Shown: positions 21,578-35,432 of the stretch, one piece after another
Layout of the letters: the number at the start of each line of letters is the position of its first letter
Position numbering within the stretch: the first letter of the stretch is position 1
Origin: Datnioides undecimradiatus
Lineage: Eukaryota; Chordata; Actinopteri; Lobotiformes; Datnioididae
Direction of reading: 5' to 3'
Assembly (NCBI GenBank): GCA_008933995.1
Contig: WARS01000044.1
Span: 3,284,429 to 3,348,428 of the forward strand
Length of the DNA stretch: 64,000 bases
Program-made: the position numbers and the translations under genes
The notes under the pieces: generated by a model
Told to the model about the DNA's origin: nothing
Database searches by the model: none
The model's input: the letters and a program-made list of their open reading frames with translations, nothing else

Positions 21578-23243
21578 ATGAAGACCTCTAAACCAGCACT
21601 CAAGACCTCGGTTCAAGAGGAATGTGGCGTTTGGCTGGACACTGCGCAACTGAAAGGAAAAGCCAAACAGGTAACTGTGGGACGCTTTATATTATGACAA
21701 ATGCCTATTTTGTTTCCTCCATTAAAGCTGTATATTAACACATTTATCGTTTTGGATACAGCAGATTATCATCAACACTCATCATCTTAACATAGTAACA
21801 TCATCTTATCAGTAGCCTTCTACTCTGTTATTTAACCCAGTTGCATCGGTGGGATGTTTTGGGATGTTTTATTTTTCACGTCTCATGTTCCAGAAACGAC
21901 TCGCCCGTCCCATTTCTAAACTGCTGAATCACTTTGCTGGTGGTGGAGGATACAGTTTGGCTGTGGCCCTCAATTTCACTCAGACAAAAGTGGAGATGCC
22001 AAAGACCAAACAGAGCTCTATTTCAACCTTCTTCACAGCTCAGCGCAGAGGTGAGTAGGAAAAAACTGCTGCCATCAGATTTTCATTTTATTACAGTTAT
22101 TTTCATTAGCTGCAGGAGACTGTATACTTTCTTTGATTTCAATCGACATAATTTTTCTTTTTGAAATAATGTAATGCTTTTTTTTACCCTCTGCTAAAAG
22201 TTCTCAACAAGATGTGTACTTCTGAAGAAACAAACATGGACCCAGGGCTGCTTCGTTCATCATCTGTCTCGTCTACATGTGCGTTAACCGCATCCACACC
22301 TGTAGCATCAGGAACAAAACGAAGACGTGAACCAGATCTTACACTATATAATACTGAGCCTGGTGTGTATCCTGTGTGTAAAAGTGAAAATGTGACTGAA
22401 GTTGCAGTTTGGCAGGAGGAGGCAGCAAACCATACACCTTCACAAGACAAGTACTGTGAATTTGAAGATGAGCAGCTTGAGGAGATAAAGCCACCATACA
22501 GTAAGAGGAGGCTAACTGCTACCTCCTCATTGCTAGATGACAGTCAACCTCCACAGGCATGGAGTCAGGACCCACTGTTCACTTATAGCCAATATTCTGA
22601 AAGTGAGTTTTATCTGACAAGCCAGAAAAATATCACAGGGAAGAACTTGAATGACTCTGAATCAAGTTTCTTTAACAGTCTACAAAGCGAAGATGCCTTT
22701 GGGATCTGTATGAATGTGGAAGCGACAACCTCAACTCAGAAATCCATAAAACACGTTCATTCTTCTGACATGGATGAAGAGAAAGAAAACAGCAGGTTTT
22801 TGTCCTCTGGGTCCCCAAGTAAGCGCATGACTCTCTCTACTGTTGAACCTCTTTCAAAAAATAAATGGACAGAACCAAAAACAGCATCACCTCAAAAACA
22901 TATACCAGTGCACCTGTGGAAAAGTGCTAATAAAGATGGAAACCCTGATTCACAGTTTAGGTGGAAAAAAACGAGAAGCTCTCCTCTAAAGAAATTAGCA
23001 CCCCAGCGGCCATGCGCACCGGTTGATGAGGACAGTATGGCCATGTTGTTTACCCAGGACTCTGAAGGCTTCAGGGTGATAGCACACAGAGGTCTCCAAG
23101 CCAGGAGTCCACTCAAAGATCAGAGTAACAACAGAACTGGGACGGTGAGAACTAGTGCTTACAAATCTCTAGTGGATGAGGACGAGGATGAGGAAATGCT
23201 CTTTACTCAAGACTCTCAGGGAAATCTGGTGATCAGACATTAA
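21578..23243 (+). CDS. aunip: Aurora kinase A and ninein-interacting protein
   Basis: Three coding exons: 21578-21670, 21894-22050, 22201-23243; 430 residues (human about 357). The start has a good context (CCACCATGA) just after an acceptor at 21556. Recognition rests on the N-terminal CGVWLDTAQLK, the SISTFF motif after it, and the C-terminal signature LFTQDSxGxxVIxH, which occurs twice (366-379 and 417-430) as in the human protein. Visible motifs: canonical PCNA-box QSSISTFF (71-78), KEN box (278-280), several SPxK/SPxR Cdk-type sites, otherwise disordered sequence. Known roles: centrosomal partner of Aurora A and ninein, and a DNA-end factor that promotes CtIP-dependent resection. It is the only plus-strand gene, head-to-head with vps28 and tail-to-tail with cap2. 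Confidence 0.95.
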
Positions 23244-23550
23244 AGGAGCCTTTAAAATTCACGTTATTATATTATAATTGATCTCTCTTATAAGTGCTTT
23301 TTAAAGTATTTGTTGTTTCATCCATTGTATCAGATTGAAATCAGTTGTTTTTTTTGTGAAAGTCAAACTTTTCTTTATATATATTTTATATTTTCCATTT
23401 AAAGCTTGTTTCTGTCTTTGGGTCTCTTTGATGCTAAAATGTCTTTGAAGGTGCAACTCTGTTTTGCAAAATTCCCAACAAGCAAAAACTGAGGGTTTTG
23501 ACTTTATTTGAAAAATGATACACAATTACATCTTTTTTTTTTTCATGTAA

Positions 23551-23556
23551 ATTAAA
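23551..23556 (+). terminator. Candidate aunip polyadenylation signal (ATTAAA)
   Basis: ATTAAA about 310 nt past the aunip stop, followed by a GTT-rich stretch. No better AATAAA lies between it and the stop. Confidence 0.4.
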
Positions 23557-23579
23557 AGTTTTGAAAAGTTAAAGCAGCG

Positions 23580-24425
23580 TACACAATCTCCTCCCTTATG
23601 CTGGTACCATGTGCTACATCTTAGTACAAAATTGAGTGACGTAATATAGAGACTACAGAAAGTGAGTAGGAAGTGCTCAAGTGTTAGTTTGTACTACTGT
23701 CAGTATTTTAAGGTGTACAAATGCAGTGCTTGTAACTTTCCTTCTTAATATTTCAGAGAAGTTAGTAACCAAGTATTTTATTGATTAACTGTGATCAAGT
23801 TGATTTGATGTATCCTGCAGAACACCTGACAATGTGGTTATGCTTCACATACATAATTATGCACAAGGAAGACTATGACATCTGTTACTCTTGGTGAAAA
23901 ACATGTACTACATGACTACCATGCATTATACACATTTAAAGAGGTAACTAAGATACACATTAATAGTCAGTAAATATACTAAATAGACCTCCACTTAACT
24001 CCAAGTTATCTTTGTCTGCTTGGCCACTGGATGTCCTATGCATGTTGTGTAAGGTTTAGCTTTTTCAGAAAATAATGTGTGACTGCTGTGGTCTCAGTTG
24101 CGCTTCATAATTCAGAAAACATCAACAGTCCTATTGAAGGTAACCCAGAAAATACTTTGAAGATGAGAAGACCTGTTAACAGTGCCTATATTACTGCAAT
24201 TACACATTCTTACATAAATGCCTTTATAGCTATGGCACAGAAATGTAAGAAAGGGCTTAAACCTGAGATACCCATTCACTCTGCAGGGATGTGTTTCAAA
24301 GTGCTAGAGAGACCACATGAAGACACAAATACAGCAACAAGTGGACCAAACCCTAATTAGTTGCAGTTTCTGCCAAAATAATCCCTTTTATATGTCTGAA
24401 GCCCTATGAAATCAGGGGGACAGAG
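23580..24425. other. Convergent intergenic gap between aunip and cap2
   Basis: No coding exon is recognised. The open frame at 24079-24360 (+) has no family resemblance and no splice context. Either gene's 3'UTR could extend into this space. Confidence 0.5.
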
Positions 24426-24428
24426 ATG

Positions 24429-24434
24429 TTTATT
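24429..24434 (-). terminator. Candidate cap2 polyadenylation signal (AATAAA)
   Basis: AATAAA on the minus strand 68-73 nt past the cap2 stop codon. Further copies occur to the left (about 23776), so a longer 3'UTR is possible. Confidence 0.4.
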
Positions 24435-24501
24435 TTAAAAAAACACAAAAGAAATCTAAGGTGATAATGATCTGCTGGTAGTGAGGACGATGAAGCATCA
24501 A

Positions 24502-27500
24502 TCACCCTGCGATCTCAGTGGGTTCTGTCACCAGTTTGGAGCCGTCCCAAACAGTCTTGAACTGCTCCGGTACTGGAAACTCCCTCTGTAGAAAAACCAA
24601 AAACAAAACTGTCAAACAAAAACTTCAACATATAAAAGAATCAGGAAACAGTAATTTAACACACATTAATTAACACCGTCTGTCTCCTGGTCCCTTATTT
24701 CACTCACATATTCGTCATCTTGTGGTATCATGATGTTCATCTCAGAGCTCTTGGCACTGACGATGTCACAGTTGAGGGAATCCTTGCTCAGGTAGACCTG
24801 GCAGCCCTCTGTCTTGTTGATGGAAATTGTGGGAACTTGTCCCAACACCTAGAAAATGACATCTTGCAATTGATGCTGGATATAATACAATACAATAATA
24901 CAACAATACAAAAACAACAAAGGTAAAAGGGTTCCAATGAAGTTTGGTACAAGACAACAAAGAAATATGCAATTGCTGACTCCTAAATGAGTGCACCAAT
25001 GTTAAAACAAAGGCTTTCCTCACCTGTAGCTGAATCGCCTTGGAGTTGATGATCTCCACAATCCCAACTACGTTCTCGAACACCAAACCCAGCTTCTTAC
25101 AGTTGTCTATTAAGAGTGAATACACGTGGAGTAAAAAAAAACATCTTAATTAGAAATTCTGACAATAATTATGACACAAAAGCAATATTTTCTATCTACT
25201 TTAAGGCAGCTGACCTATGATGATTGAGTTTACTTTGCCCTTAATCTGCAGGGTGGAGTTGTTGCAGCTGAAGACATAGACCACTTGTTTCAGCTCTGTC
25301 TCCTCAATCACCAGGTCATGTTTCTGCTCAAAGTTCTCCTGCAACACCAAGGGGACAGATTTAAAACTCAATAATCTGGCATTGGTTGACTGCAGTGGTA
25401 AATTAGTACAATGTTGGGTTTGAGGAATAGTCCCTATTTCACGTACCACCCTCCATTTCTTTCCCTCCAGCTCCAGCAGAGGGGGTCTTTTCTGAATGGT
25501 TTCTCTGGGGGACTTCACAGGTGCTGCGTTCTTTGGAGTTTTTGTCGGTGCTGCTTGTGATCGCAGATTAGGGTTCTTGTGGGTCTTCTGGTCATCTGAT
25601 ACATGCTTCAGACCTACAGGTAGCAAAGGTTTTTAGGCATGCTAAGGTCATGAGTCTTAATTCTCTCTGTGCTTCCTCATCCACCTGAGAAATATTCAAC
25701 TAGCCACCATCAAAACTCTGTAAAACTTCATTCAAAATATTAAGAAGTAAATGAAATCTTCTGTAAATTGCATCTCCCTAAATTACTGTCTAATTCCTGT
25801 GGACATCCAAGTATTTTTTTAACTTTGAAAAAAAGTCACATTTTAATATATTTAGACTAATACATTTCTGAATTTTCTGAAAAATAACATGTTTAATCCT
25901 AGAATGCGTATTCTTACAGGTGAGATTGAAAGTCCAGATTCACAGAAAGGTCACCACCTTTCTCTTGGTTTTTACAAAGTATTGTAACCATGTCTGTATT
26001 TCAATGTGAGTAGCGATACTTTATACCACCATTACCACTATCACCATTATCACCAATTTATGACTTTATGACTTGCAGAAAAAAAAGTTGTGCGCACTGC
26101 TCTCTCATTATTGATTTCATCAACTTCCAGGCCCTTGAGTTAACCCACCCTTAGTGATGTCCATGCCCTGGTTGAGCTGGGCAAACAGTGCTGAGTGCTG
26201 GGGCACTGCACCACCTGCCTGAGGGTGGGAGTCGTCATCAGGGAAGACAGGAGGTGGACCAGGAGGAGGAGGTGGCGGGGGAGGACATGGAGCACTGGGA
26301 ATGGTGGGGGCTTCAAAGAGAGAAGGAGGAGCGATGGGGCCCTGGAGAGAAGAAGAAAGTCAGATGTTGTAGAGCAGCATTGCATTTTGGCCTTGTGAGC
26401 ATGTCATGAGAAAAACTCGGCGATGGCAGGTGTGTTTGTGGATAACATCTGTACTAACAAATCTCTCCAACAGGGGGAGTATTGCACAAGAAATCTTAAA
26501 AGCTTGGTGGTAATAAGTCGTGTTTTTACCCTGACTGACAGGGTGTACATGTAGTATCATCACATGTATGTGAAAAAAGTTTTTTTTAAGTGCCAAGTGA
26601 GATTTAGATGACTTTTAGTTCCTTTTAAGTGGCTTCAGGATTTTTACTGTAAAACTGTAATTAACACATATGTATTCTTATATATATAACATTATTATAT
26701 GATGTTTACACAGGGTAATATATTCACACCCATGACTCAGTATCATAGTTACACCAGTTAAACAAATAGAAATATATTTCATATGTTGTGCATTATTTTA
26801 AACATATCTTCTCCCCAAAATCAACCTAACATAATTGTGGTTTCCACTTGAATTTAAAATAAAGTTCTGGGGCTTTAAACACTGTCTGGTTTAGTAGTAT
26901 GAGTCAGTATTCAGGTTAATCAGGTCCTAGTTAGTGGAACGCTTGTCATATCCAGCACTCCCTGACATATAATAACAAATAACAGCTCTGGTTTAGTCAA
27001 TGTGCTGCGTACAGTAAAAGTGTACAGCCATCTATTGACTTCTCCAGTGAGGAGACGCAGACACACACACACACGCACACAAACACACACTCACTGTCTG
27101 AAGACCTTGCACAGCTGCCAGACACACACACACCTATCACAGGGGCTGAACTGTCACTTCATGCGCTTCTGAGTACGGCTGAGACTACTTGACCTTTGAC
27201 ACGAGGCACATGTGTTGTGAATATCATTGCTGAACAATGCTGACCTGTTACACTAAACAGCTCAGCGCATACCACTGGATTAAAACCAGCGTGTGTGTGT
27301 ATTTGTGTGTTCATGCATGGCTGTAAAACTGTCTGACTGCTTCTTTGTGTTCATGCCTGCTTGTGTGTTTGTGCATTTATGGGTGCACACAAACATGTTT
27401 GCCTAAAGCAAAAGAGAAATGCAATGTTTGTTTGAGGGTAATTCTTTCCTTTTTTATATATTTTCTTCAGTTTTGGCCACTTTTTATCTTAAAAAAACCT

Positions 27501-30500
27501 GTACCTCTGGGATCAAAACTAACGATCACAGACTTTTTCTACTGCTTTCGACTAGTGTCACTAAATTCTCTCTGGTTCCAGGTTTTAAACTGTTTTCCAA
27601 AACAAACACTTGGAATTTTGATTTTTGTCCTTTTCTGGCATTTTATAGGCCAAACAATTAACACAAATTAATAGATAAAATAGATTATTTGCCATGCTTC
27701 ACACTTAATTACTTTGTGGTCAAAAGTATCACTAGTTCACTCTGACCAGTGTATTAAACTGGTCACCACAAACTGCCTGCAAGAGCACATAGAAGACAAA
27801 TATTCAACAATTACTTCTTAAAAATGCAGCATTATTAAGAATAATCCCCATTCGTAGAGGCAGATTGCATTCATAGAGGCAGATTGCTGGATTGTCATTA
27901 ATTTAAGTGTTTTGAATAAAATTTTAAATTCCTTTTTTGCCTTTAGCCCCACCTAAGGTGTAGGAACTAATGTGATTGGCATTGTGTATTTGTGTATGTA
28001 TGTGAAAGGCAGCCTCCATATGTCGGCCTGTGCATGTCAGAGTTTGAGTGTGTCACTAAACCCCTCTCTGAGCAGCAGGTGACGGCTGCGTTGAACAGGG
28101 ACCAGCCCTGCAGTTTAGGTTACGGCACAGGCTGTGTGTGTACACAGACTCTTTGTCGGGGTTCTTCTGTGAAGAAAACCTCCATTCAAGTAAACCCTGA
28201 GGACCACCTGTTAGTACCACACACTCCCGGCCTTGTACGCACACACACTTCAGCTCTGTTGTCTGACAGCAGGGACAACAGCTGACGCACACAGCCACTG
28301 CAGCCTCTCAGGTTTCTAGAAAACAGTTGTTGAACATTAGCTACACTTTAGGTTTTAACCAAATCGTCTGATGTTAACGGAACAGTTCAACATTTCAGTA
28401 AAAATAACTTTTTGCTTTTATGTTATTACATGTTGGCCTTTTCGAAGATAGATAGCTACAGTTAGCAGCAAGTTAGCTGACTGGAAACAGGGGGAAACAG
28501 CCAGCACTCTGCTTACCAGCACCTTTAAAACTCACTGTTTAACACCTAAATCTTGTTTATTAAATCCTAATAAAAACAAAATATGAAAACAACAGTTTCC
28601 CATTTTATGTGGGGTTATGTGCCAGATTAGTCCTTGGCTGGTACCAGAAACTTCCTGGAATTGCTGCTAGTTGCCTGGCAACTGTTTAGAGCCGAGAAAC
28701 AGTCCAGTACATAATCCCTTTTAAAACCTCAACATTTTGTTTTAACACTTGAGATTTTGTACAAATGAAATACCATGTGTTAATTAGTGGGCTTTAGAGG
28801 TGCTGCTGGGCAGATGTTTTTACTGACTGAGCCGTACTAGCTATTTCCCCATATGTTTCCAGTCTTTATGCTAGGCTCAGCTATTTTAACTGTCTATAGA
28901 CATGTGTGTTACTCAGTGAGTGTTACAGATCCCCTCATCTAACTCTCTACACAGGTGAAATAAAAAAAAAACAAAAGTGAAAAAGCATAATTCCCAACTA
29001 TTCCTTTAAGAAACATCCCAGCAACTTTTCTGAGAAGTGTTTTCGTGTGTGTACTAGATGCCAAAAAAAGCCTGAGTTAGCTTTCTCTTAGTGAACAAAG
29101 AGGAGAAACCCTTCTAACTAACCAGAAAAGGGGTCAAGTGTGTGTCGAAGGATTTGGTTTCGTGCCATCATAATCTCTGAGATCTAGCGAGTGTGAGTAC
29201 CGAGGAGTCCCGGAGCATACATCCATAAACAGAAGTGTGTGTGGGAGTGACAGAGGTTTTGTGAGCTCTATGGAGAACCGAGGGGTGCAGCCACCGGAGA
29301 GAGGCTCATTCATTCATTCATGCGCTGTGCAGTGGTTTATGTAACTGACTGCTCCATAACTAAAAATGGAAATGGACGAAAAAAGTAGAAGTTAATTTGA
29401 GCTCTAGGGTAAAAATATCGAGGCCTGCGAATGGAAACTAAATGAAAACACAGCTAAGATAATAAACAAGTTGTTTTAGGGATAAATTGTTGCTTTCAGG
29501 CAAGTGTATTGTTGAATTATAGAGATGAAGAGGAGCTGGATAAAAAGTAAACATGCATTTATTTTATTCATATCAGAGGATGGTGTGTATGTAATAATAT
29601 AACATGTTGTTTGAACAGATGTTTGTTGTACTCACACTCTTGCTCCAAACCAGCCCTATAGTGTGGTGCTGTTTGATGAAAGACTGCATCTCGGTCCAGA
29701 TTGACAGGTAGGAACGGACCCAGTCTACATGACGTCTGTCACTGGCAGAAAGGTTTGAGGTTGGTGAGAGGGGGAGACGAAGATATAAAATGAAAACAGA
29801 GAGCAGGTGCAACACGGTAAGCAGGGAGGTAGGAAGGAGCAAAAGAAGAGGATGTGAGGCTGGAGCAGGTGTTCATGAGCAAAGTCAAGAAGGGAAATTA
29901 AGGCATTTCACTGAACTTGTCCATTGTAATTGTGAAAAACAAATCCCATACATGGTTTGTAAATATTGTACACTGCGCTATTTAGTAAACAAGATATCAC
30001 ACAGTGAAGTAGTCATGAAAGGTAACCACAGCAATCTTTGAAGCCAAGTTAGTACAACATTTAAGGAACTAATGCAGATTGAATTTACCTCAGGTTATGA
30101 TAAAGTAAATCACAAGTAACCATTTGCCAACCACGCTTTAGTTAAGACTGAATTAATAATCCTATTGTTTCAGTGCTTTAATGTCTGTGTGGTATTAAAA
30201 CCTATCGGCAGATTCTCGCATCACAGTGTCCACAGTGCTTATGCTTATCACTCTGCGTTTTGTCCTGGTGGAGGATCAAAACATTGTCTCTTTGAATACA
30301 GTTGCTGTATTCAAAGAGACAATGTATGTGTGGCTTTGAGTCAGTGAGCAGGTGTTACCTTTTTCATTCATGCTGCTTTTAAAACAGGATTGCAGGATTC
30401 TAAGATATTAGATTGTAAGATTAGAATCAGAATCAGATATTGTTTTTGCAAAATAGGTTTGTTTAAATACTAAGGAATTTGTCTCATTATTTTGATGTAA

Positions 30501-33500
30501 AACAGCTAAAATAGAAATAGTGAGACAAAAGAAAATTACTGCAAAAGTCAAGGATCATGAATATAAAAATTCACTCAAAAATGCAGAATACATGTGTTTT
30601 GTTGAGAGAATTTTGACTTAATAATGTGCAAAAATGTAAAGAATGTATTACATTTAATTGATCCATCGTGTCTGCGCTATCTTTTGTCAAAGTAAGTACT
30701 CAAGTCTAATTCATACATATCCACAAAAACATTATAATGACCTCTAAATCTATTGATTATCCTTCAGTGACATGCACTCTTTTTTGAAGAACATGCAGAT
30801 ACACTGTACTTACGTTTCCTTGAAGTCCTTCAGCACTCTGTTGGTGTAAAAGGTGGCAGCATCATTCATCTCCTTCACATACGGACCTGGCTTCTGACTC
30901 TAAGAGAGATAAGAAAGTTAATGTGAAAACACTTATCTCACTGTCAGTGGGACAGAAACACTGAGGCCCAAACCATCTTATACAAGCATTTGGAAAAGTA
31001 TCTGACTATCAGCACATTTGTCTTCAGTTGAGAGTACAAAGCAGAAAAGATCACAGTGATTTAATGAAGTCCAGTGTGGAAAAGTTAGTTTTTATGTGTT
31101 CAGTTTAAATTTCAAAGCAATGGCAATAAACATTTTCTCATAATTACCATTTTTAGAATTGGTTTGTTTTAGTTTTTGTTACACATACAATCAGTTTAAC
31201 TTTTAGACCTGGATATTGTACATTACCTGTGTTTTCCTGTATACATTTGAGTATTTATGTGCAGCTGGTGTGTAATTGTGTTCTTCCTTACCACAGCCAC
31301 CCAGCCAAGAGCAGGGATGCTTTCACTGACAGCTGACAGGTGGTTGAAGAGGCTGCTGCCGCGGTTTCTTTCTCGGAAGGTCTGGATCTCCTGGATATGA
31401 TCCGAAATTGGCTTCAGCAGGTCATGAAACTCAGACTGCAGAAGAAGAAAGAATTGAGAGATGACAGCAGGGGGGTGCAAGAAAGCAGGAAAAAAGATTT
31501 GCCATGACAATGAAAGCAAAAGAGACACTAGGAGATTTTTTTTTTTTTTAAATCAAATCATTCTTCTACATACAGAATTCTTGCAAACATGTTTCAGATA
31601 CTTTTGATTTTACAGCCAAGGTGTTGTTTCCCTGCCAACCAATACCCAGCCTCAGTAATTCCTAAACCAGGCTACAGGACAGTAACTAATTTTATTAGCC
31701 AGAGCCTTTTTCCATTGGAAAGTCCAGATCTCAGCTACAGTATTGCTCGTCTCCCAGCCCTCAGCTCCCCTCCCCACTGCGCTGTTCCTACAAGCATTCC
31801 TTGGTTCATGGGGAGATCCCTCTGGCCTTGTAAGGCATACCGCTCCTCCAGTGTTTACAGTTTACCTTTCATGCGCCTGCACACACATAGATTCAGGAAC
31901 ACAATGTTTCATTTGTGGATTGATGCTGCAGCTTCTTGTCCTGATATGCAGTGAACTGGATGCTATGTGAAACATGTTTACACTGTTAATGAGCTGAAGC
32001 TAAATGTTTTGTTATTCATATGAGGGGTTGAGGAATACACTGAAAACACTACTCTGTTGTTGAAGTAGCTGTTTGAATACACACATGATAGCCAGCGTCT
32101 TTACTGATACTGGTTTATGTAAATGATGCACACCTGATGAATCGTAATGTTTTACTAGTGTGTGTCAGAAAGTGTACAGAAGCATGTCTGTTTTTATTTT
32201 TTGTAAATGAATTTTTTGTTTAACATAGACAGCTGATGGTCTGAGGAGATGCTGCAAATGAAAAATCATCATAGATGGCTGCCTCTGTAATTTACTGCTT
32301 GCGTGCAAGGATGCAATAAAAACAGGAGCAAGTTTTCTTTTTTTCAAACAGAGTCTTCCCCCAATCAGATGCACATGATCTCCATAAGATAAGATAGACA
32401 CTCCTTTCTTTGCTGTTCTGGCTTCTCACTAAAGGCAGATCAAATCTGTAAATATCTCCCTGTCCAAATAGATATCACAGTGCAAATAGGTACAGGTAGG
32501 AACAAAGAGATAATGTGAGAATTGAGTGCAGATAAGTTGATTAGTTTTCCAATTATTCAATTTGCTGTTTTCTATAAATTGTTTAAAAATCTGTTCAAAG
32601 TTCATCCAAAACCCCAAAATATTTAGTCAGCTAACTGATACTAAAAAGAAAAGAATTTTATCTGCACATTTGAGTGGAACATGTATGGCAAAACAACTCA
32701 TAAATGGGAAAATTTGTTGCCGATTTGACCAATAAATTGGTCAACTAATCATTTTCAGCTTTACAACTGGTGTGAAAATTAAAGAGCAACAGCACAGCAA
32801 CAAGCAACTGACTGAACCCATAAGAGATGTCTGACTGATTCTGCATTGACCTTACAAAATAACAACAACATCATCAACGTGGCTCCCACTGAAAGCATGA
32901 CTTGTATGCTGTGAGTCAGAGCATGGACTTCCCCTCACTCAATCATGCTGCACATCGATGAGAGAGGCAGATTTATGGGCTGAGACAGAATAGAGAGAAG
33001 AAGTACAAGGTGCAGACAGGACGTTTTCAAAAAGAAAAACTCTCTGTATTCCCAAGTGAACTGTAACCTGTAAATGTCCTGGCAAATTTACATCTCGGCT
33101 TAAAGCCAGAACAGGAGTGAGAGTCAATTTTTCCATGTAAGACCCTTAAACAATTTGCCAACAAAAATAGCTACATTCCTCTGTAAGCACAAATAAATCT
33201 ACATTGGTCTTATGAATGGCAACAGAGCACCTCTCAGAGGGTCCATGAGCAAGCTGGGGGTTGATGATATGTCACAGCAGAAAACACATGCAGATCATAG
33301 TTAAAATAAAAGACTAACTAAAGTTGTGCTTTAAATTCATACTGCGTTATGAAATGTAAGTGCTTACTGATGTGCCTTTGAACTATGCAGTCAATGATAA
33401 TCTCTTCTGAGCTGAACAAAACCGTTCAAATCAGTAAAGTGACTCATATTTTCCACTGTTCCTCTGGCAGATCTCAGTCTACCCCAAAACTCTGATGTAT

Positions 33501-33779
33501 ATGTACATCTGAGTTGACTAACTAACTGGATAAAGTGCGAAGTGAGGCAGGCAGAGAGAAAGACACTGAGCTGACAAAAGGATCAAACACATCAGCTCAC
33601 ATTGTTTGATGGGCGGCGAAAGTGCTCAATGTGTTACAACAGCACAGCGTCCTAGCCTTGACCTCCTATACAAGCAGTGGATCAAAGGTAGAGAGTGGAG
33701 GGCGACAACGGCAGGACAAGTGTAAGACTGGGAAAGTCTGCAAAGTGTGTGTGAAACTGCCAGAACCAGCAATGCGTGT

Positions 33780-33819
<40 letters not shown>

Positions 33820-34029
33820 CAAGTTAACAGGCCAACTTGAGGTCACATGAGAGAGAGGCTTACTTTCTTTTGCTTGCTCCCCCCCCCCCCTTTGTCTCAC
33901 ACTTTATCTAACTCTCACACACACAGTCTTTCACACACACTGACAACAGACTCAAATATAGAACATGCCCATAAAAAGTCAGAGAGCACAACAGGTCTGT
34001 GCTGCAGAGAAAGGCCAGAAGTTTGTAAG

Positions 34030-34085
<56 letters not shown>

Positions 34086-35401
34086 CACTGGCCAGAGCCA
34101 CACACATTTTTCTTCAAGCTACAGCATCCTCAGCTCCACTTGCTTGAGCTTGACAACCAATTTTCTCATAGTCTGTATTCTCAGCTTAAGTTGCATCCAT
34201 GACTGCAGTAGCATGTAAAAGTTGTGATTCTCGGGCTCAACAAGATGAAACACAGTTCTTTTGTTAGCATTCAACAACTACAGCTCCCATGATGCTTTGA
34301 CAGGGGTTTAAGGATTAATGCCTAAAAAGTCAAACAAACATGGATGTCTCACATCAACCAGTGTCTGTCATTCAGAATACTTAAACCCTAGGTCAATGCA
34401 CATCAACCTTAACTCTGCATACATACAAACATCATGTAACTTATCCAGTGATATGAACACACAAATCTAAACATGAAAACCTTCTCCATAACTACCGTCC
34501 ATCCCATAAGGTATATGTTTCTATAAATGCCATTGATAACGCCATTATCTTGAAAAAGTTATTACACAGTACAGCTTAGTTACCTCATATACTTCAGCTG
34601 TTAACTACACTGGGCATGTCTCCAGCAGAGTTACAAGTTATCAATAGACTACCTGTAAAGTTTTTCACCTTGAATTGCTGCAAAACCTTAAAGCTTACCT
34701 ACAAACCACACACAATTCACTTTTAAATCTAAATTGTTTTATACAACTAAGACCTAGACCTCTCAATGCACATGCATATTAATCAAATAATAGACCTATA
34801 AATACATTTTTTTACGGTTAAATCTCTCAGCAAGTTTTGAATGTTTTTCCTTTTTTCTTCTCAAGTCAGGATTGAGGGAATCCTGTCTAACAGCAGTAAA
34901 GTCTGACTTAAATTAACAGTGTGAGCATGCAGTTCTTGTATATCCCAACTGAATGAAGAATATCAGTGAGTCATAGCATGCTTTTGTTCAAAAGCAGATG
35001 AAAGAAACACTCAATGATAATTAGAGACTTGGCAAGGGGACGAGATTTAATGGGAGTTCATGGAGTTCATTTTCGTCCTGTTTTCTGTTTAGTTTTGGGT
35101 TTACCCGTTTGGCTAAATTTCATCTCCTCTTCCCTTATAACTCACCCCACCCCTCCCTTGGGTCTGCCCCCCTCTCTCTGTAAAAACCCTCACTCTTTCC
35201 TTGTTTGCGTTTCAACAATCACTGAACGCTCTTTTCACCGCCTCTCAACCAATGACCTGACAGATAGGGAGTAATCACTTCCTGGTGGGCTCTGCGGACG
35301 CTGTAACACACACACAAGCACGCACAACCACACTCGCACAACACAAACAGAAGGCCAATGGGATGATATCATGTCAGCTCTCTCCCTCTCCCTCTCTCAC
35401 T

Positions 35402-35432
<31 letters not shown>

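Noticed and set aside
30281-30325. The hairpin as a microRNA gene
   Set aside because: A 21-bp stem with a 3-nt loop is too short for Drosha and Dicer processing and has no paired flanks; kept only as an inverted repeat.
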